Shown here piece by piece: positions 18,296 to 27,016 of a DNA stretch of 64,000 nt. The notes under the pieces are model-generated. The model did no database searches. It was not told the origin of the DNA and saw only the letters and a program-made list of their open reading frames with translations. The number at the start of each line of letters is the position of its first letter. The stretch's first letter is position 1. Origin of the DNA: Sulfurospirillum diekertiae (lineage in GTDB: Bacteria; Campylobacterota; Campylobacteria; Campylobacterales; Sulfurospirillaceae); assembly GCF_002162315.1 (NCBI RefSeq), contig NZ_CP021416.1:434001-498000 (forward strand), given 5' to 3'. Made by a program: the position numbers and the translations under genes.

Positions 18296-18648
18296 GAAAG
18301 TGCCTTGATACGATAAATGTAAATAAGTCCAAAAAGAAGAAGCCCTATAAAGGTAAACATCTCAAAAAGTCCAAAAAGGCTGAGTTCTCGTACATTGACT
18401 GCCCATGGAAACATAAAGATAATTTCGACATCAAAAAGAACAAACAAAATAGCGACCAAATAAAACTTAGCGCTAAAGCGGCTTTCACTTGTTCCAATAG
18501 GTGAACTGATGCCACTTTCATACAGACTGTTTTTGGCTTTATTGCCTGTATTGATGGGTCCCAGCTTTTGGCTGAGTAAAAAAAGTGTGGGAAGAAGAAT
18601 GACCAGTAGAGCGACGAGTGAAGAAGCTAAAATAAGTTCTAATGACAT
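18286..18648 (-). CDS. nuoA: NADH-quinone oxidoreductase subunit A
   Basis: Membrane subunit of 120 residues with three helices; KNSLYESGISSP and SAKFYLVAILFVLFDVEIIF are the conserved loop and second helix of the family. First gene of the minus-strand block nuoAB(CD)EF; the promoter should lie in the 189-bp divergent gap to the L,D-carboxypeptidase gene. Confidence 0.95.
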   Translation of the reverse strand: MSLELILASSLVALLVILLPTLFLLSQKLGPINTGNKAKNSLYESGISSPIGTSESRFSAKFYLVAILFVLFDVEIIFMFPWAVNVRELSLFGLFEMFTFIGLLLFGLIYIYRIKALSWQ

Positions 18649-18837
18649 GGGCGCATCTTTCGTTGAAGTTAGATAAATTCATGATAGCCAAAGATTTTTA
18701 AAACTTACGTAAAAAAAGAAAATCAATTTATATTCGTCAAAAGAGGAGCTCTTAAGTCATTTTTTTATAGAATAGCCTCCAAAAATTGTATTAGGCTAAT
18801 ACTCGTTTGGGGTTAAAGTCTATTTAAGAGGGGATGT

Positions 18838-19956
18838 ATGCGCTATCTGGTCTTTTTATCTCTTTTTGCACTTGCTTTGTATGCGGCAACGGCTGAAGAT
18901 ATTTATAAAATTTACAAAACTAAAGGCATTAACGCTGTTGAGGATTTTCTTAAAAAAGAGTTTGAATCCAAAGAGGTTAAAGAAGTACCGGTAAAAGAGG
19001 CTAAAAAAGAGAAAGAGCTTGTTAAAGATAGAGAGGTTATTAAAGAACCAACGGTTAAATTGGGACAAAGACTTCTTGCCAAACCTAAAACACCGACTGA
19101 AAAAGAGTCAGTTTCTCGTGATTATTGGTTAAGACATCTCAAAAATATGGATGTAAGTTACGGTTACTATGAAGATGTTGAATCGCTTATTGTCTGTGAA
19201 AAAGAGAAAAAACGTTGTGAGATTTTCCATATCGAAGAGGATGGTTTAAAACTTGTTCGTGGTCATGATGATGTTATTATGGGTAAAAGTGGCGATAAAG
19301 TTAAACGAGGCGATCTTAAAACACCTGTGGGTGTGTATGAAATCACGAAACGCTTTAAACCAACCAATCAATTTTACGGACCACTTGCGTTTGCACTTTC
19401 ATACCCAAACCTTTTTGATGTCTTAAGAAATAAAAGTGGCGATGGTATCTGGATACATGGTATGCCAATCGATGGTAAAGACAGAGATGATTTAAGTAAA
19501 GGGTGTGTGGTAATGGAAAATAACGCCATTTTAAACCTTGACACTGAAATTAATGCACAAAGTGCCGTTGTCATTATCGGGGAATCTAAAGTTCCTAAAA
19601 TGACACGTGAACAAATTGCAACGATTTTAAGTGAAGTCTACAAATGGCAACGTGCTTGGAAAGTCAATGATATTAATGCGTATTTAAATTTTTACTCCAA
19701 TGATTTCAAAAAATCAGATGGATCAGGAAAAGTACAATTTTCAAATATGAAAAAACAGATTTTCTCACGCAAAGAGAACAAAATGATTCTCTTTGAAAAT
19801 ATGAGTGTTGTACCTTATCCAACCATTGATGATCGGAAGCTTTATAAAATTTCATTTTTGCAAACCTACAAAAGCCCTTCATTTGCCTCTAAGGGTGATA
19901 AAGAGCTTTACATAGAACTTGTTGGCGATAAAATGCAGGTTCTGGCTGAAAAATAA
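18838..19956 (+). CDS. L,D-carboxypeptidase with YkuD and NTF2-like domains (Csd6/Pgp2-like)
   Basis: Periplasmic peptidoglycan enzyme of 372 residues. Signal peptide at residues 1-16, a highly charged K/E-rich linker (about 45-75), a YkuD catalytic domain with His207 (IWIHGMP) and the active cysteine Cys223 (LSKGCVVM), then a C-terminal NTF2-like domain (about 255-372). This layout matches Csd6 of Helicobacter pylori and Pgp2 of Campylobacter jejuni, which trim tetrapeptides to tripeptides and set helical cell shape; the same role is inferred. RBS GAGGGG lies upstream of the ATG. A small gene and alr follow closely, perhaps as one wall-related operon. Confidence 0.88.
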   Translation: MRYLVFLSLFALALYAATAEDIYKIYKTKGINAVEDFLKKEFESKEVKEVPVKEAKKEKELVKDREVIKEPTVKLGQRLLAKPKTPTEKESVSRDYWLRHLKNMDVSYGYYEDVESLIVCEKEKKRCEIFHIEEDGLKLVRGHDDVIMGKSGDKVKRGDLKTPVGVYEITKRFKPTNQFYGPLAFALSYPNLFDVLRNKSGDGIWIHGMPIDGKDRDDLSKGCVVMENNAILNLDTEINAQSAVVIIGESKVPKMTREQIATILSEVYKWQRAWKVNDINAYLNFYSNDFKKSDGSGKVQFSNMKKQIFSRKENKMILFENMSVVPYPTIDDRKLYKISFLQTYKSPSFASKGDKELYIELVGDKMQVLAEK

Positions 19957-19965
19957 GGATAGAAC

Positions 19966-20202
19966 GTGAATGAAAATGAAATAGACATTACGAAAGAACT
20001 TGCTAAACTTATCGAAGCAAGGGATGCCTTTATGGCATATATCGATGCAAATGTCCCCAAAGACAGCAAAGGAATTGCCTTTGATTTTTCCAACCATCCA
20101 ACCTTGGATGCAAAAGCAGTATATGAGCATTTTTATAAACTGGATTATCAAGCCCGCAAAATTCGTGGGTTTGTCATCCGTAATTTTGAGGTGAAAGCGT
20201 AA
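19966..20202 (+). CDS. Small conserved hypothetical protein
   Basis: 78-residue acidic, helical protein starting at GTG 19966 with AGGAT just upstream. No cysteines, no signal peptide and no membrane segment; I do not recognise a family. It sits 9 bases after the L,D-carboxypeptidase gene and 5 bases before alr, so it is probably cotranscribed with both. Confidence 0.7.
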   Translation: MNENEIDITKELAKLIEARDAFMAYIDANVPKDSKGIAFDFSNHPTLDAKAVYEHFYKLDYQARKIRGFVIRNFEVKA

Positions 20203-20207
20203 CTAAA

Positions 20208-21236
20208 ATGGCATTTATTACAATTAACAAAGCGCACTTTTTTCATAATCTTGATCTTTTAAGTGCAAGGGCTGGGGGCAAAACAAAGCTCATGGCGGTT
20301 TTGAAAGATAACGCCTATGGGCATGATTTAAGGCTTATGGCAGAACTGGCTTCTGAGTATGGTCTTCTTCGCGCTGCCGTAAAAAATATTGAAGAGGCGG
20401 AGTCTATTGCTGATCTTTTTGAAGAAGTTTTGGTATTAGTCGATCATCCTACCTCTCGTAAACTCTCTCCTTCTATTTCGCTTGCAGCACACTCTTTGGA
20501 AGCGCTTCAAGCGCTTCCTACGGGAACTTCGATTCATTTAAGCCTTGATACAGGCATGCACCGTAATGGTATTAAAGAAGAACAAATTGAAGAGGCATTG
20601 GCGCTTATTCATGCCAAAAAATTGCAACTAAAAGGTGTTTTTACACATTTTAGAGGCGCAGATGAATTCAGTAGTGAATTTTTCTGGCAACGAGCTAATT
20701 TTGAGCGAGGTAAAAAACGTATTAAAGCTTTAGAGGCTCATTATAGTTTGCCACATATTGCTTTTCATTGCTGTAACTCTGCAGGGCTACTTCGTACATA
20801 CTCTTTAGGCGATGATGACTATGCACGTCCAGGTATTGCGATGTATGGTTATACAACGCTCAATCCTTTAATAGCAACCTACGATCTGAAACCGGTTCTT
20901 TCTCTTTGGGCTGAAAAACTCAGTACCCGTGTGCTTAAAAAAGGCGAGCGTGTTGGATATGGTAGTGTTTATGAAGCACACGAAGATGAAATTATTTCAA
21001 CGTATGATATTGGCTATGGGGATGGTTTTTTCCGTTTTGATGGCTTTAAGCCAGTAAAAATGGCCGATGGAAGTTTTACAAAAGGTCGCATGTCTATGGA
21101 CAGTTTTTGTTTAGGCGGTGACGCACAAAAGGTCTGTATGTTTGATGATGCAAATCCTTTGGCGGAACAGTTTAATACGATTAGTTATGAGATTATAACA
21201 AAGCTCTATCCTGCATTAAAGCATGTGATTATTTAA
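20208..21236 (+). CDS. alr: Alanine racemase
   Basis: PLP enzyme making D-alanine for peptidoglycan. AVLKDNAYGHD holds the PLP lysine (Lys33), LDTGMHRNGI and HCCNSAGLLR are barrel motifs, RPGIAMYGY the cofactor-site segment, and DIGYGDGFFR and GRMSMDS belong to the C-terminal domain. 342 residues, slightly short for the family (about 350-370). It converges with a degenerate GGDEF gene, overlapping it by 4 bases at the 3' ends. Confidence 0.93.
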   Translation: MAFITINKAHFFHNLDLLSARAGGKTKLMAVLKDNAYGHDLRLMAELASEYGLLRAAVKNIEEAESIADLFEEVLVLVDHPTSRKLSPSISLAAHSLEALQALPTGTSIHLSLDTGMHRNGIKEEQIEEALALIHAKKLQLKGVFTHFRGADEFSSEFFWQRANFERGKKRIKALEAHYSLPHIAFHCCNSAGLLRTYSLGDDDYARPGIAMYGYTTLNPLIATYDLKPVLSLWAEKLSTRVLKKGERVGYGSVYEAHEDEIISTYDIGYGDGFFRFDGFKPVKMADGSFTKGRMSMDSFCLGGDAQKVCMFDDANPLAEQFNTISYEIITKLYPALKHVII

Positions 21237-22486
21237 ATATCTGGTGTCATTTGAAGTTTGACTTCAATGGCATTTCCCTCTTTGAGCGAGGCTGCTACAA
21301 GTGCCCCTTCTACTCTTGCCTTAAAGCTACCCATGGTATCTTTAGGTGCAAGGGATGTAATACCATAACTGCAACTTATTTTCCCAACACGAGCAAACTT
21401 TGTCTCTTCAAAAATGGCTTGAAGTTTTTGGGCTACTTTTTGACCTGCTCGAAAGTCAACATCGGGTAGCAGTAGTGCAAATTGATCGTTTGTCCATTTT
21501 CCCAAAATATCAACTTCACGGGTATTTTTTTTGACTAATTGAATAAAATCTTTTTTGAATGCTGTAATAACCTCGGCTGGGAAAATTTTAGTGAGATTTT
21601 TAAGCATTGTGATGTCGATTAAAACCAGTGTAAATTCGGTATGGTAACGTTTGTGACGTTTAAACTCATGTTCAATATATTCTTGTACTTTTGTAAAATT
21701 AATAATATTCAATACTTTGTCAAAATGGCTTATCGTATCACTCGAATATTGAGTATTGATACTTTGTAAAAGCTCTTTTTTTGCTGCTAAAGAGAGTGCA
21801 AAAGTGAGCATTTGTACATATTTTTGAATCATTGGAATCGCATGTTCAATAAAATGAGCGTCATCAGAGGCAAGCATCAAATTGCCCAAAGGAAATTCAC
21901 TGCGATCTTCTTTGAGCATAAAACTAAAGAGCGTAAATGATTTCGTATCAACTTTAACAGAGTCCTGTGAAAAGCCCCGTTTTTCTATAAAGCAACTAAT
22001 AGCAACCTCTTCAACAGCACTTCTTGAAGCATTCGTACGAAAAGGGAGAATCTCTTTTGAGCGGAAAGTTGCTTTAATAAACTCATTTTCGTTGTAAAGA
22101 GTAAGAGACTCTTTGTTGTAAATAAAAAGTAGGCTTGATTCAAGGTGTAAAATCTCTTGTAGAATTTCAAGTGATTTGATCACATTTATTTTGGTAGAAA
22201 GCGAAGAAAAAAGAATATCAGCGACACGTTGGAGTTCACCAAATTCATTGATAGCTTCTTTTTGGGTTTTTTGAAAAGCATTTGATTTAAAAAAGAGAGG
22301 TGTGAGGCTTAAAATAAACAAAAGTCCTGCGGTAAGAAGCTTAACAAAAATAAGGCCATGGGACGTCATAAGGAACAGCTCATCACTCAATGCTGAGTTG
22401 TACAATGAGGCATTGGTATAAGAATCAAGAACCCAGTAAAGTATCGTAATGGTAAAGGCTAAGAAAATAAAATGTTTTTTTTGCAT
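21233..22486 (-). CDS. Membrane protein with degenerate GGDEF domain
   Basis: 417 residues: two N-terminal membrane helices (about 5-25 and 48-66), a GAF-like middle region (about 85-230) and a C-terminal GGDEF fold. The signature position reads GKWTNDQFALLLP, so the catalytic GG(D/E)EF is lost and diguanylate cyclase activity is not expected; a c-di-GMP or GTP receptor or dimerisation role is possible. The rest of the fold (FTLVLIDITMLKN, ISCSYGITSL) is well preserved. Last gene of a minus-strand run from rsmG. Confidence 0.82.
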   Translation of the reverse strand: MQKKHFIFLAFTITILYWVLDSYTNASLYNSALSDELFLMTSHGLIFVKLLTAGLLFILSLTPLFFKSNAFQKTQKEAINEFGELQRVADILFSSLSTKINVIKSLEILQEILHLESSLLFIYNKESLTLYNENEFIKATFRSKEILPFRTNASRSAVEEVAISCFIEKRGFSQDSVKVDTKSFTLFSFMLKEDRSEFPLGNLMLASDDAHFIEHAIPMIQKYVQMLTFALSLAAKKELLQSINTQYSSDTISHFDKVLNIINFTKVQEYIEHEFKRHKRYHTEFTLVLIDITMLKNLTKIFPAEVITAFKKDFIQLVKKNTREVDILGKWTNDQFALLLPDVDFRAGQKVAQKLQAIFEETKFARVGKISCSYGITSLAPKDTMGSFKARVEGALVAASLKEGNAIEVKLQMTPDI

Positions 22487-22491
22487 CGTGA

Positions 22492-22875
22492 TTAACTCAA
22501 TGAAGACGTAATAGCCGATTCGAAAAGAATTCCATCAATCGTATGAGATGCCGCAAATTCAATATCATTGTCATCGTTACTAAGCAGGAGCACTTTGCCT
22601 TCAAAGAGGTAGTCATCTGCAACTTTTTGTGCATGAAGTGCCAATGTTTTATCGACAACAAAGTAAGAAGCGCCTAATGCATTGGCTAAAACAAGCTCTT
22701 TAATCTGCTTTACATGTAAAGCGAACGAGAGCTTTTGTGTGGAGCAATATGCAATTAATGTAGGATCAAAATTGAACAGTATGGTTGCATTGGAAGGTGT
22801 TTTAGCAATCTGATCCACCGAGTCAACACGATAAAAAGGCGTACTCGGGATAAGTTCATGTCCAATGAGTAACAT
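22492..22875 (-). CDS. Conserved hypothetical protein
   Basis: 127 residues from ATG 22875 (MLLIGHELIP), chosen because this ATG overlaps the stop of the upstream gene (TAATG). Rossmann-like alternation of beta strands and helices (ATILFNFDPTLIAYC, GKVLLLSNDD), no catalytic motif recognised. Probably cytoplasmic. It belongs to the rsmG run, in a position typical of uncharacterised Campylobacterota genes. One palindrome copy is read as A-L-H-V-K. Confidence 0.75.
   Translation of the reverse strand: MLLIGHELIPSTPFYRVDSVDQIAKTPSNATILFNFDPTLIAYCSTQKLSFALHVKQIKELVLANALGASYFVVDKTLALHAQKVADDYLFEGKVLLLSNDDNDIEFAASHTIDGILFESAITSSLS
22709..22720. repeat. TTTACATGTAAA palindrome
   Basis: Exact copy within the 16-bp palindrome GCTTTACATGTAAAGC. 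Confidence 0.9.
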
Positions 22876-23105
22876 TAGGGTAACCTCGCACACTCTTTTG
22901 AGCAGTAGAAAAGGCCATCTTTAATGATTGCCTCTTTGTGGCTAATAAAAGTTGAACACGCTTGGCATTCGACCATCGTTTCTCCTTCTAAAACTTTTTT
23001 AGAAGATTTTTTTTGAATATCTTCTTTACGGCTATTTTTAAAGAAAAAGAGATAGATTAAAAAAATAACAGCAATAAACAAAGCAATTTTAAGCAACATC
23101 AACAT
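22875..23105 (-). CDS. PP0621-like small membrane protein with metal-binding cysteines
   Basis: 76 residues: one N-terminal membrane helix (about 3-22), a lysine-rich linker, then a treble-clef-like knuckle ECQACSTF...FYCSKECAR (C-x2-C...C-x3-C), probably zinc-binding and cytoplasmic. Resembles the short PP0621-type proteins found next to rsmG in related bacteria. Its start overlaps the rsmG end by 17 bases. Confidence 0.75.
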   Translation of the reverse strand: MLMLLKIALFIAVIFLIYLFFFKNSRKEDIQKKSSKKVLEGETMVECQACSTFISHKEAIIKDGLFYCSKECARLP

Positions 23106-23664
23106 CCTTCATCACTAAGTAGTAGCGTTTGTCACGTTGATAAACCTGACAATTTTGCAACCCTTTGATCTCCTCTTCAACCAATTCGCCTTTATAAAAA
23201 AGCAATGTGGTATCAGGAGTAATAAAATCTTTGCACAGTTTGATTAACATTTTAGTGTTAGTTACGGCGCGAGAACTAATAAGCTCAACTTTGAAAGGGG
23301 AAACCTTTTCAACTCTGTGTGTAACTATATCGACATTTTTGAGTTCAAGCGTTGTTTTGGCTAAATGCAAAAAAGCACTTTTTTTCGCGATTGGCTCAAA
23401 AAGTGTAAAATGCACCTGTGGTAGCGCAAGGGCAAGTAATAATCCTGGAAAACCAGCTCCTGTCCCAATATCAATCGCATGCTTTAACTCGTTTAGATGT
23501 AAAAATTGTAATGGATAGATACTATCGTCAATATTTTTAAGAACAGCTTCTTTTGTTTTAGCACCCGATATATTATGCGTTAGGTTGTATTTTAAAAGAA
23601 GTTCGATGAGTATCTCAACGTTGCTCCAAAAAGATTGAGGAAGATCATAATGGGTATTCATCAT
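23089..23664 (-). CDS. rsmG: 16S rRNA (guanine-527-N7)-methyltransferase
   Basis: SAM-dependent methyltransferase of 191 residues (formerly gidB). AIDIGTGAGFPGLLLAL is motif I binding SAM, LFEPIAKKSAFL motif II, and VELISSRAV the post-catalytic strand. Slightly short against the usual 200-210. First gene of a tightly overlapping minus-strand run (rsmG, PP0621-like, hypothetical, GGDEF-like). Confidence 0.92.
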   Translation of the reverse strand: MMNTHYDLPQSFWSNVEILIELLLKYNLTHNISGAKTKEAVLKNIDDSIYPLQFLHLNELKHAIDIGTGAGFPGLLLALALPQVHFTLFEPIAKKSAFLHLAKTTLELKNVDIVTHRVEKVSPFKVELISSRAVTNTKMLIKLCKDFITPDTTLLFYKGELVEEEIKGLQNCQVYQRDKRYYLVMKDVDVA

Positions 23665-23721
23665 AATAAAGTAACCTTTTTGTCATGACTTTAGTCAAGG
23701 TGTAACGTTATAGTTTCTTAA

Positions 23722-23727
23722 TATAAT
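23722..23727 (+). promoter_or_regulatory. Predicted -10 element of the nitrate-sensor MCP
   Basis: TATAAT in an AT-rich stretch, 84 bp before the MCP start; no clear -35, as is common for epsilonproteobacterial sigma70 promoters. Confidence 0.45.
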
Positions 23728-23810
23728 ACAGTATATGTCATTAAGAGCCTATTAATAAAGAAATATAGATACACTTTTGTAGAGTAAATACAATCAAAAG
23801 AGGGGGAATT

Positions 23811-25790
23811 ATGAGTATTAAGAAAAAACTTCTTTTTGTTTTAGCGATAGTGATGGCTTATCTTTTCTTGAATGTTTTTCAAGTTATGAATGAATCATTT
23901 CATCAAAAAAAGAAATTGTCTGAGGCGGCGACGCTCAATACGCTTTCCACAAAACTGAGTCTTTTTATTCATGAAACCCAGAAAGAAAGGGGCATGAGTG
24001 CAGGTTTTCTAGGATCTGGGGGTAAAAAATTTGGTGATGTTTTACCAAAACAGAGAGTCCTAACAGATGAGAGTCTGGTAAAACTCAAAGAATACGTAGT
24101 GCAAATAGATCTTTCGAAATTTCCAGAAGAGTTGCAAAAAGAGCTCTCCTCGCTTCAAGAAGATGCTAGTAAAATCTCTTCCATACGAGCGCAAGTGGAT
24201 GGTCTTAAAATCAGTATGCAAGATAGCGTTGCCTTTTATACCAAGATGAACACAAAAATTTTACATGTAACCGACAGTGTGGCAAAAGTTTCTGAGGTGG
24301 CAGAGCTTGTAAAAGTGCTTTCTTCGTATTCTCATTTTTTGAAACTCAAAGAGCTTGTGGGTATTGAGCGTGCGGTTATGAGTGGAACGTTTGCGAGCAA
24401 TGCGTTTGCGCCTGGCACTTTTGCTAAATGGAATGGGCTGATGTCATCACAAATAGCCTACACAGAAGCTTTTTTAGCCTTTGCTACGGATGATATTAAA
24501 CAACTTTTTGCCCAAAAAATGAACGATAATTCCATCCATGAAGTCGAAAAATTTCGCTCTATTGCCTTAGCAAAAGTGAATGAAGGCAACTTTGGTGTAG
24601 ATCCACAAGTGTGGTTTAATACCATAACACAGAAGATAGAAATCTTGAAAACAATTGATGATGGTATTTCTAAAAGTAGTAGTGAATTGATTCAAAAACT
24701 TGATCATGACGCTACGAATGAGATGATCATATCGGTTCTTATTAGTGGAGTATTTGGAATCGTATTGCTTGCTATTCTTTTCTTTACACAAAAGGGTATT
24801 ATTGAAAGTGTGTATAGTAGCCATGTTCAAATAAGCACTATGGCGAAAGAGAAAGATTTGACAAAGCATATCGTTCTTAAAAACACAACGGATGAGCTGG
24901 CTCAAATATCGGATGATATTAATAACATGGTGACGTCTTTTGCTACAACTTTAACCCATACGCTTCAAACGTTAGATGTAACCAATACACAAAGTCAAAA
25001 GCTTGACCATGTCATTGTCTCTTTAGGTGAAAGCATTGAACAGCAGGAAAAAAATATTGTCGATATGAATCTTTTGGTCTCAGATGTTGGGATAGAATTA
25101 GATGGAATTGAAAAAGCTTCTATTGCAACGACGGATGATTTGCACATTACGGCCAATACATTGGACGAGTTTATTCAAAGTTTGAATCAGTCTGTGCAAA
25201 GTATCGAAAATGGTTCAGAACGCCAAAATGACTTAGCACAAAAAGTCCATACACTAAGCGAGCAGGCACGCAGTATTCGCGAAATTTTGAGCATTATTGG
25301 TGATATTGCAGATCAAACCAATCTTCTTGCCCTCAACGCTGCCATAGAAGCAGCACGTGCGGGTGAACATGGACGTGGTTTTGCCGTCGTCGCCGATGAA
25401 GTGAGAAAACTAGCCGAACGTACACAAAAGAGTCTTTTGGAAATCAGTGCGAATGTGAATGTCATTACTCAAAGTGTGAACGATATAGCAGAAGACACAA
25501 AACAAACGACCGAAGAGATGCTTGGGTCATCACAATTAGCCAAAGAGCTTATTTTACATGTAGAAGGAACGAAAGAAAAACTTTCCAGTACGTATATCAA
25601 GTCAACAGATGTTCGCAATAAAACAACATACGTTGCCACTCGTACTAAAAATCTGGTCGGTTTGATGGCCAGTATTGTAAACGGTACAACACTCAATAAA
25701 ACATTAAGTCATGAGGTAGGAGAAGTTTCTGTATCTCTCTCTAATGGAGCGAATGAATTAGAAAAGACACTCAAGCAGTTTAAAGTATAG
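23811..25790 (+). CDS. Methyl-accepting chemotaxis protein with NIT (nitrate/nitrite-sensing) domain
   Basis: 659-residue receptor. Membrane helix 1 at about 8-25, a periplasmic all-helical NIT-type domain (about 35-295; hallmark [20 protein letters not shown]), helix 2 near 300-325, a HAMP domain, and the signalling tip [20 protein letters not shown] near residue 500. NIT domains bind nitrate or nitrite in characterised receptors, so taxis to these electron acceptors is inferred. GAGGGGG precedes the ATG. Two palindrome-like sites are embedded (24260 and, degenerate, 25553). Confidence 0.92.
   Translation: MSIKKKLLFVLAIVMAYLFLNVFQVMNESFHQKKKLSEAATLNTLSTKLSLFIHETQKERGMSAGFLGSGGKKFGDVLPKQRVLTDESLVKLKEYVVQIDLSKFPEELQKELSSLQEDASKISSIRAQVDGLKISMQDSVAFYTKMNTKILHVTDSVAKVSEVAELVKVLSSYSHFLKLKELVGIERAVMSGTFASNAFAPGTFAKWNGLMSSQIAYTEAFLAFATDDIKQLFAQKMNDNSIHEVEKFRSIALAKVNEGNFGVDPQVWFNTITQKIEILKTIDDGISKSSSELIQKLDHDATNEMIISVLISGVFGIVLLAILFFTQKGIIESVYSSHVQISTMAKEKDLTKHIVLKNTTDELAQISDDINNMVTSFATTLTHTLQTLDVTNTQSQKLDHVIVSLGESIEQQEKNIVDMNLLVSDVGIELDGIEKASIATTDDLHITANTLDEFIQSLNQSVQSIENGSERQNDLAQKVHTLSEQARSIREILSIIGDIADQTNLLALNAAIEAARAGEHGRGFAVVADEVRKLAERTQKSLLEISANVNVITQSVNDIAEDTKQTTEEMLGSSQLAKELILHVEGTKEKLSSTYIKSTDVRNKTTYVATRTKNLVGLMASIVNGTTLNKTLSHEVGEVSVSLSNGANELEKTLKQFKV
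24260..24271. repeat. Palindrome copy TTTACATGTAAC in MCP gene
   Basis: Last base differs; read as I-L-H-V-T. A further degenerate copy, TTTACATGTAGA, lies at 25553-25564 in the frame I-L-H-V-E. Confidence 0.8.
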
Positions 25791-25795
25791 AAAAG

Positions 25796-25822
25796 GAGTG
25801 AGCCTTTGGGGCTCGCTCTTCT
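25796..25822. terminator. Hairpin between convergent MCP and SOR-like genes
   Basis: GAGTGAGCC and GGCTCGCTC form a 9-bp stem (one G-T wobble) around a TTTGG loop, followed on + by TCTTCTT. Likely shared terminator of the two convergent genes. Confidence 0.6.
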
Positions 25823-26247
25823 TAAAGTTTGATTGAAGCGCTATATTCGCCATGAAGATTACAGCGAGATATGGCAGAGAGTATTTTGACATCTTTGGTA
25901 TTGACACGTGCTGCAAGAAAACCTCTTGATGTTGTTGGCTCAAGTGAGACATCTGCCACTTTTTTACCATCGGCTAAAAGTTCGATTTCATAAATCCAAT
26001 GGTTATCAACGCTTGGGTGAATGACCCCTTTTTGTCCGATGTTGACTTCAACCAACGAAAATCCTTGTGCGTCTGCCGCACCTACTTTAATTTCAGGAGA
26101 ATGTTTGAGTTCAAGCTCTGTCATGTTCGCAGGGTCTTTGATTTCCATTTTCTTTTTGTTGACAATCAATTTTTCATCATAAGCCGAAGCATACGTGGTT
26201 GCAAGTGCTGCTATGGCGGCTAGTTTAAGGGCATCTCTTCGTAACAT
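25822..26247 (-). CDS. Exported superoxide reductase-like protein (neelaredoxin/desulfoferrodoxin family)
   Basis: 141 residues with a signal peptide starting MLRRDALKLAA. The two arginines followed by DALKL resemble a short Tat signal, although the consensus is weak. The mature part keeps the ligand set of the Fe(His)4Cys centre of superoxide reductases: His49 in LKHSPEI, His77 and His83 in HPSVDNHWI, and Cys129/His132 in CNLHG. Reduction of superoxide to hydrogen peroxide in the periplasm is inferred. The equatorial histidine count matches family knowledge, but activity is untested. It lies next to sodB on the same strand, pairing two superoxide defences. Confidence 0.8.
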   Translation of the reverse strand: MLRRDALKLAAIAALATTYASAYDEKLIVNKKKMEIKDPANMTELELKHSPEIKVGAADAQGFSLVEVNIGQKGVIHPSVDNHWIYEIELLADGKKVADVSLEPTTSRGFLAARVNTKDVKILSAISRCNLHGEYSASIKL

Positions 26248-26283
26248 ATAGAACTCCTTTTAAATTAAGTTTGGTGTTGGAAA

Positions 26284-26877
26284 TTACTTCAAATTTGCGT
26301 TTGCAAAATCCCAATTAATCAGATGATTAAAGAAAATATCTAAATAATCGGCACGTTTGTTTTGATAATCCAGATAGTAGGCATGTTCCCACACATCAAC
26401 GGTCAGAATTGGCTTAATGCCATGCGCAATGGGCGTATCTGCATTGGCAGTTTTCATGATCTCTAAAGTACCATTTTTAACCACGAGCCATGCCCAGCCA
26501 CTACCAAATTGTGTAAGTCCTGCATTTTTAAACGCCTGAATAAAAGCGTCGTAACTTCCAAAGGCAGCATTAATTTTAGCAGCAATTTCACCACTGGGTA
26601 CTCCGCCTCCTTTGGGTTTCATAGAGTTCCAGTAAAAGGTATGATTCCACACTTGCGCGGCATTGTTAAAGATACCGACACGATCAGGATTGTTAACTGA
26701 TTTTAAAATGAGACCCTCAAGAGGTTCATTGGCTAAGTCGGTTCCTTCAATCAATTTCAGGAGGTTGGTTACATAGGTTTGATGATGTTTGCCATGATGG
26801 ATTTCTAATGTTTTTGCACCAATATAAGGTTCAAGTGCCTCATTAGCATAAGGAAGATTGGGTAATACAATTGCCAT
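26284..26877 (-). CDS. sodB: Superoxide dismutase, Fe/Mn family
   Basis: Cytoplasmic enzyme converting superoxide to peroxide and oxygen. Metal ligands are in LEIHHGKHHQTYV, NHTFYWNSM and DVWEHAYYLDY; GGGVPSGEIAAKI and AQVWNHTFYW are of the Fe type. 197 residues from ATG 26877 (MAIVLPNLPY), preferred to the upstream ATG at 26892 because AAAGGA is 6 bases before it. Confidence 0.95.
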   Translation of the reverse strand: MAIVLPNLPYANEALEPYIGAKTLEIHHGKHHQTYVTNLLKLIEGTDLANEPLEGLILKSVNNPDRVGIFNNAAQVWNHTFYWNSMKPKGGGVPSGEIAAKINAAFGSYDAFIQAFKNAGLTQFGSGWAWLVVKNGTLEIMKTANADTPIAHGIKPILTVDVWEHAYYLDYQNKRADYLDIFFNHLINWDFANANLK

Positions 26878-26997
26878 ACTAAATCCTTTCAAATAAGCTT
26901 TAGCCTTAAGAGATATCTAAGCTATTCTTAAGGCTTGTACTCATTCTATATTAAATCTACTTTAGAGTCAAGAGTATTTTTTTTTAAGTTAAAAATC

Positions 26998-27009
26998 TTT
27001 ACATGTAAA
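26998..27009. repeat. Intergenic TTTACATGTAAA palindrome between mscL and sodB
   Basis: Exact copy 7 bp beyond the mscL stop and about 120 bp upstream of sodB on the same strand; could act as an operator for sodB, but identical sites inside genes argue for a general role. Confidence 0.85.
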
Positions 27010-27016
27010 CATATTT

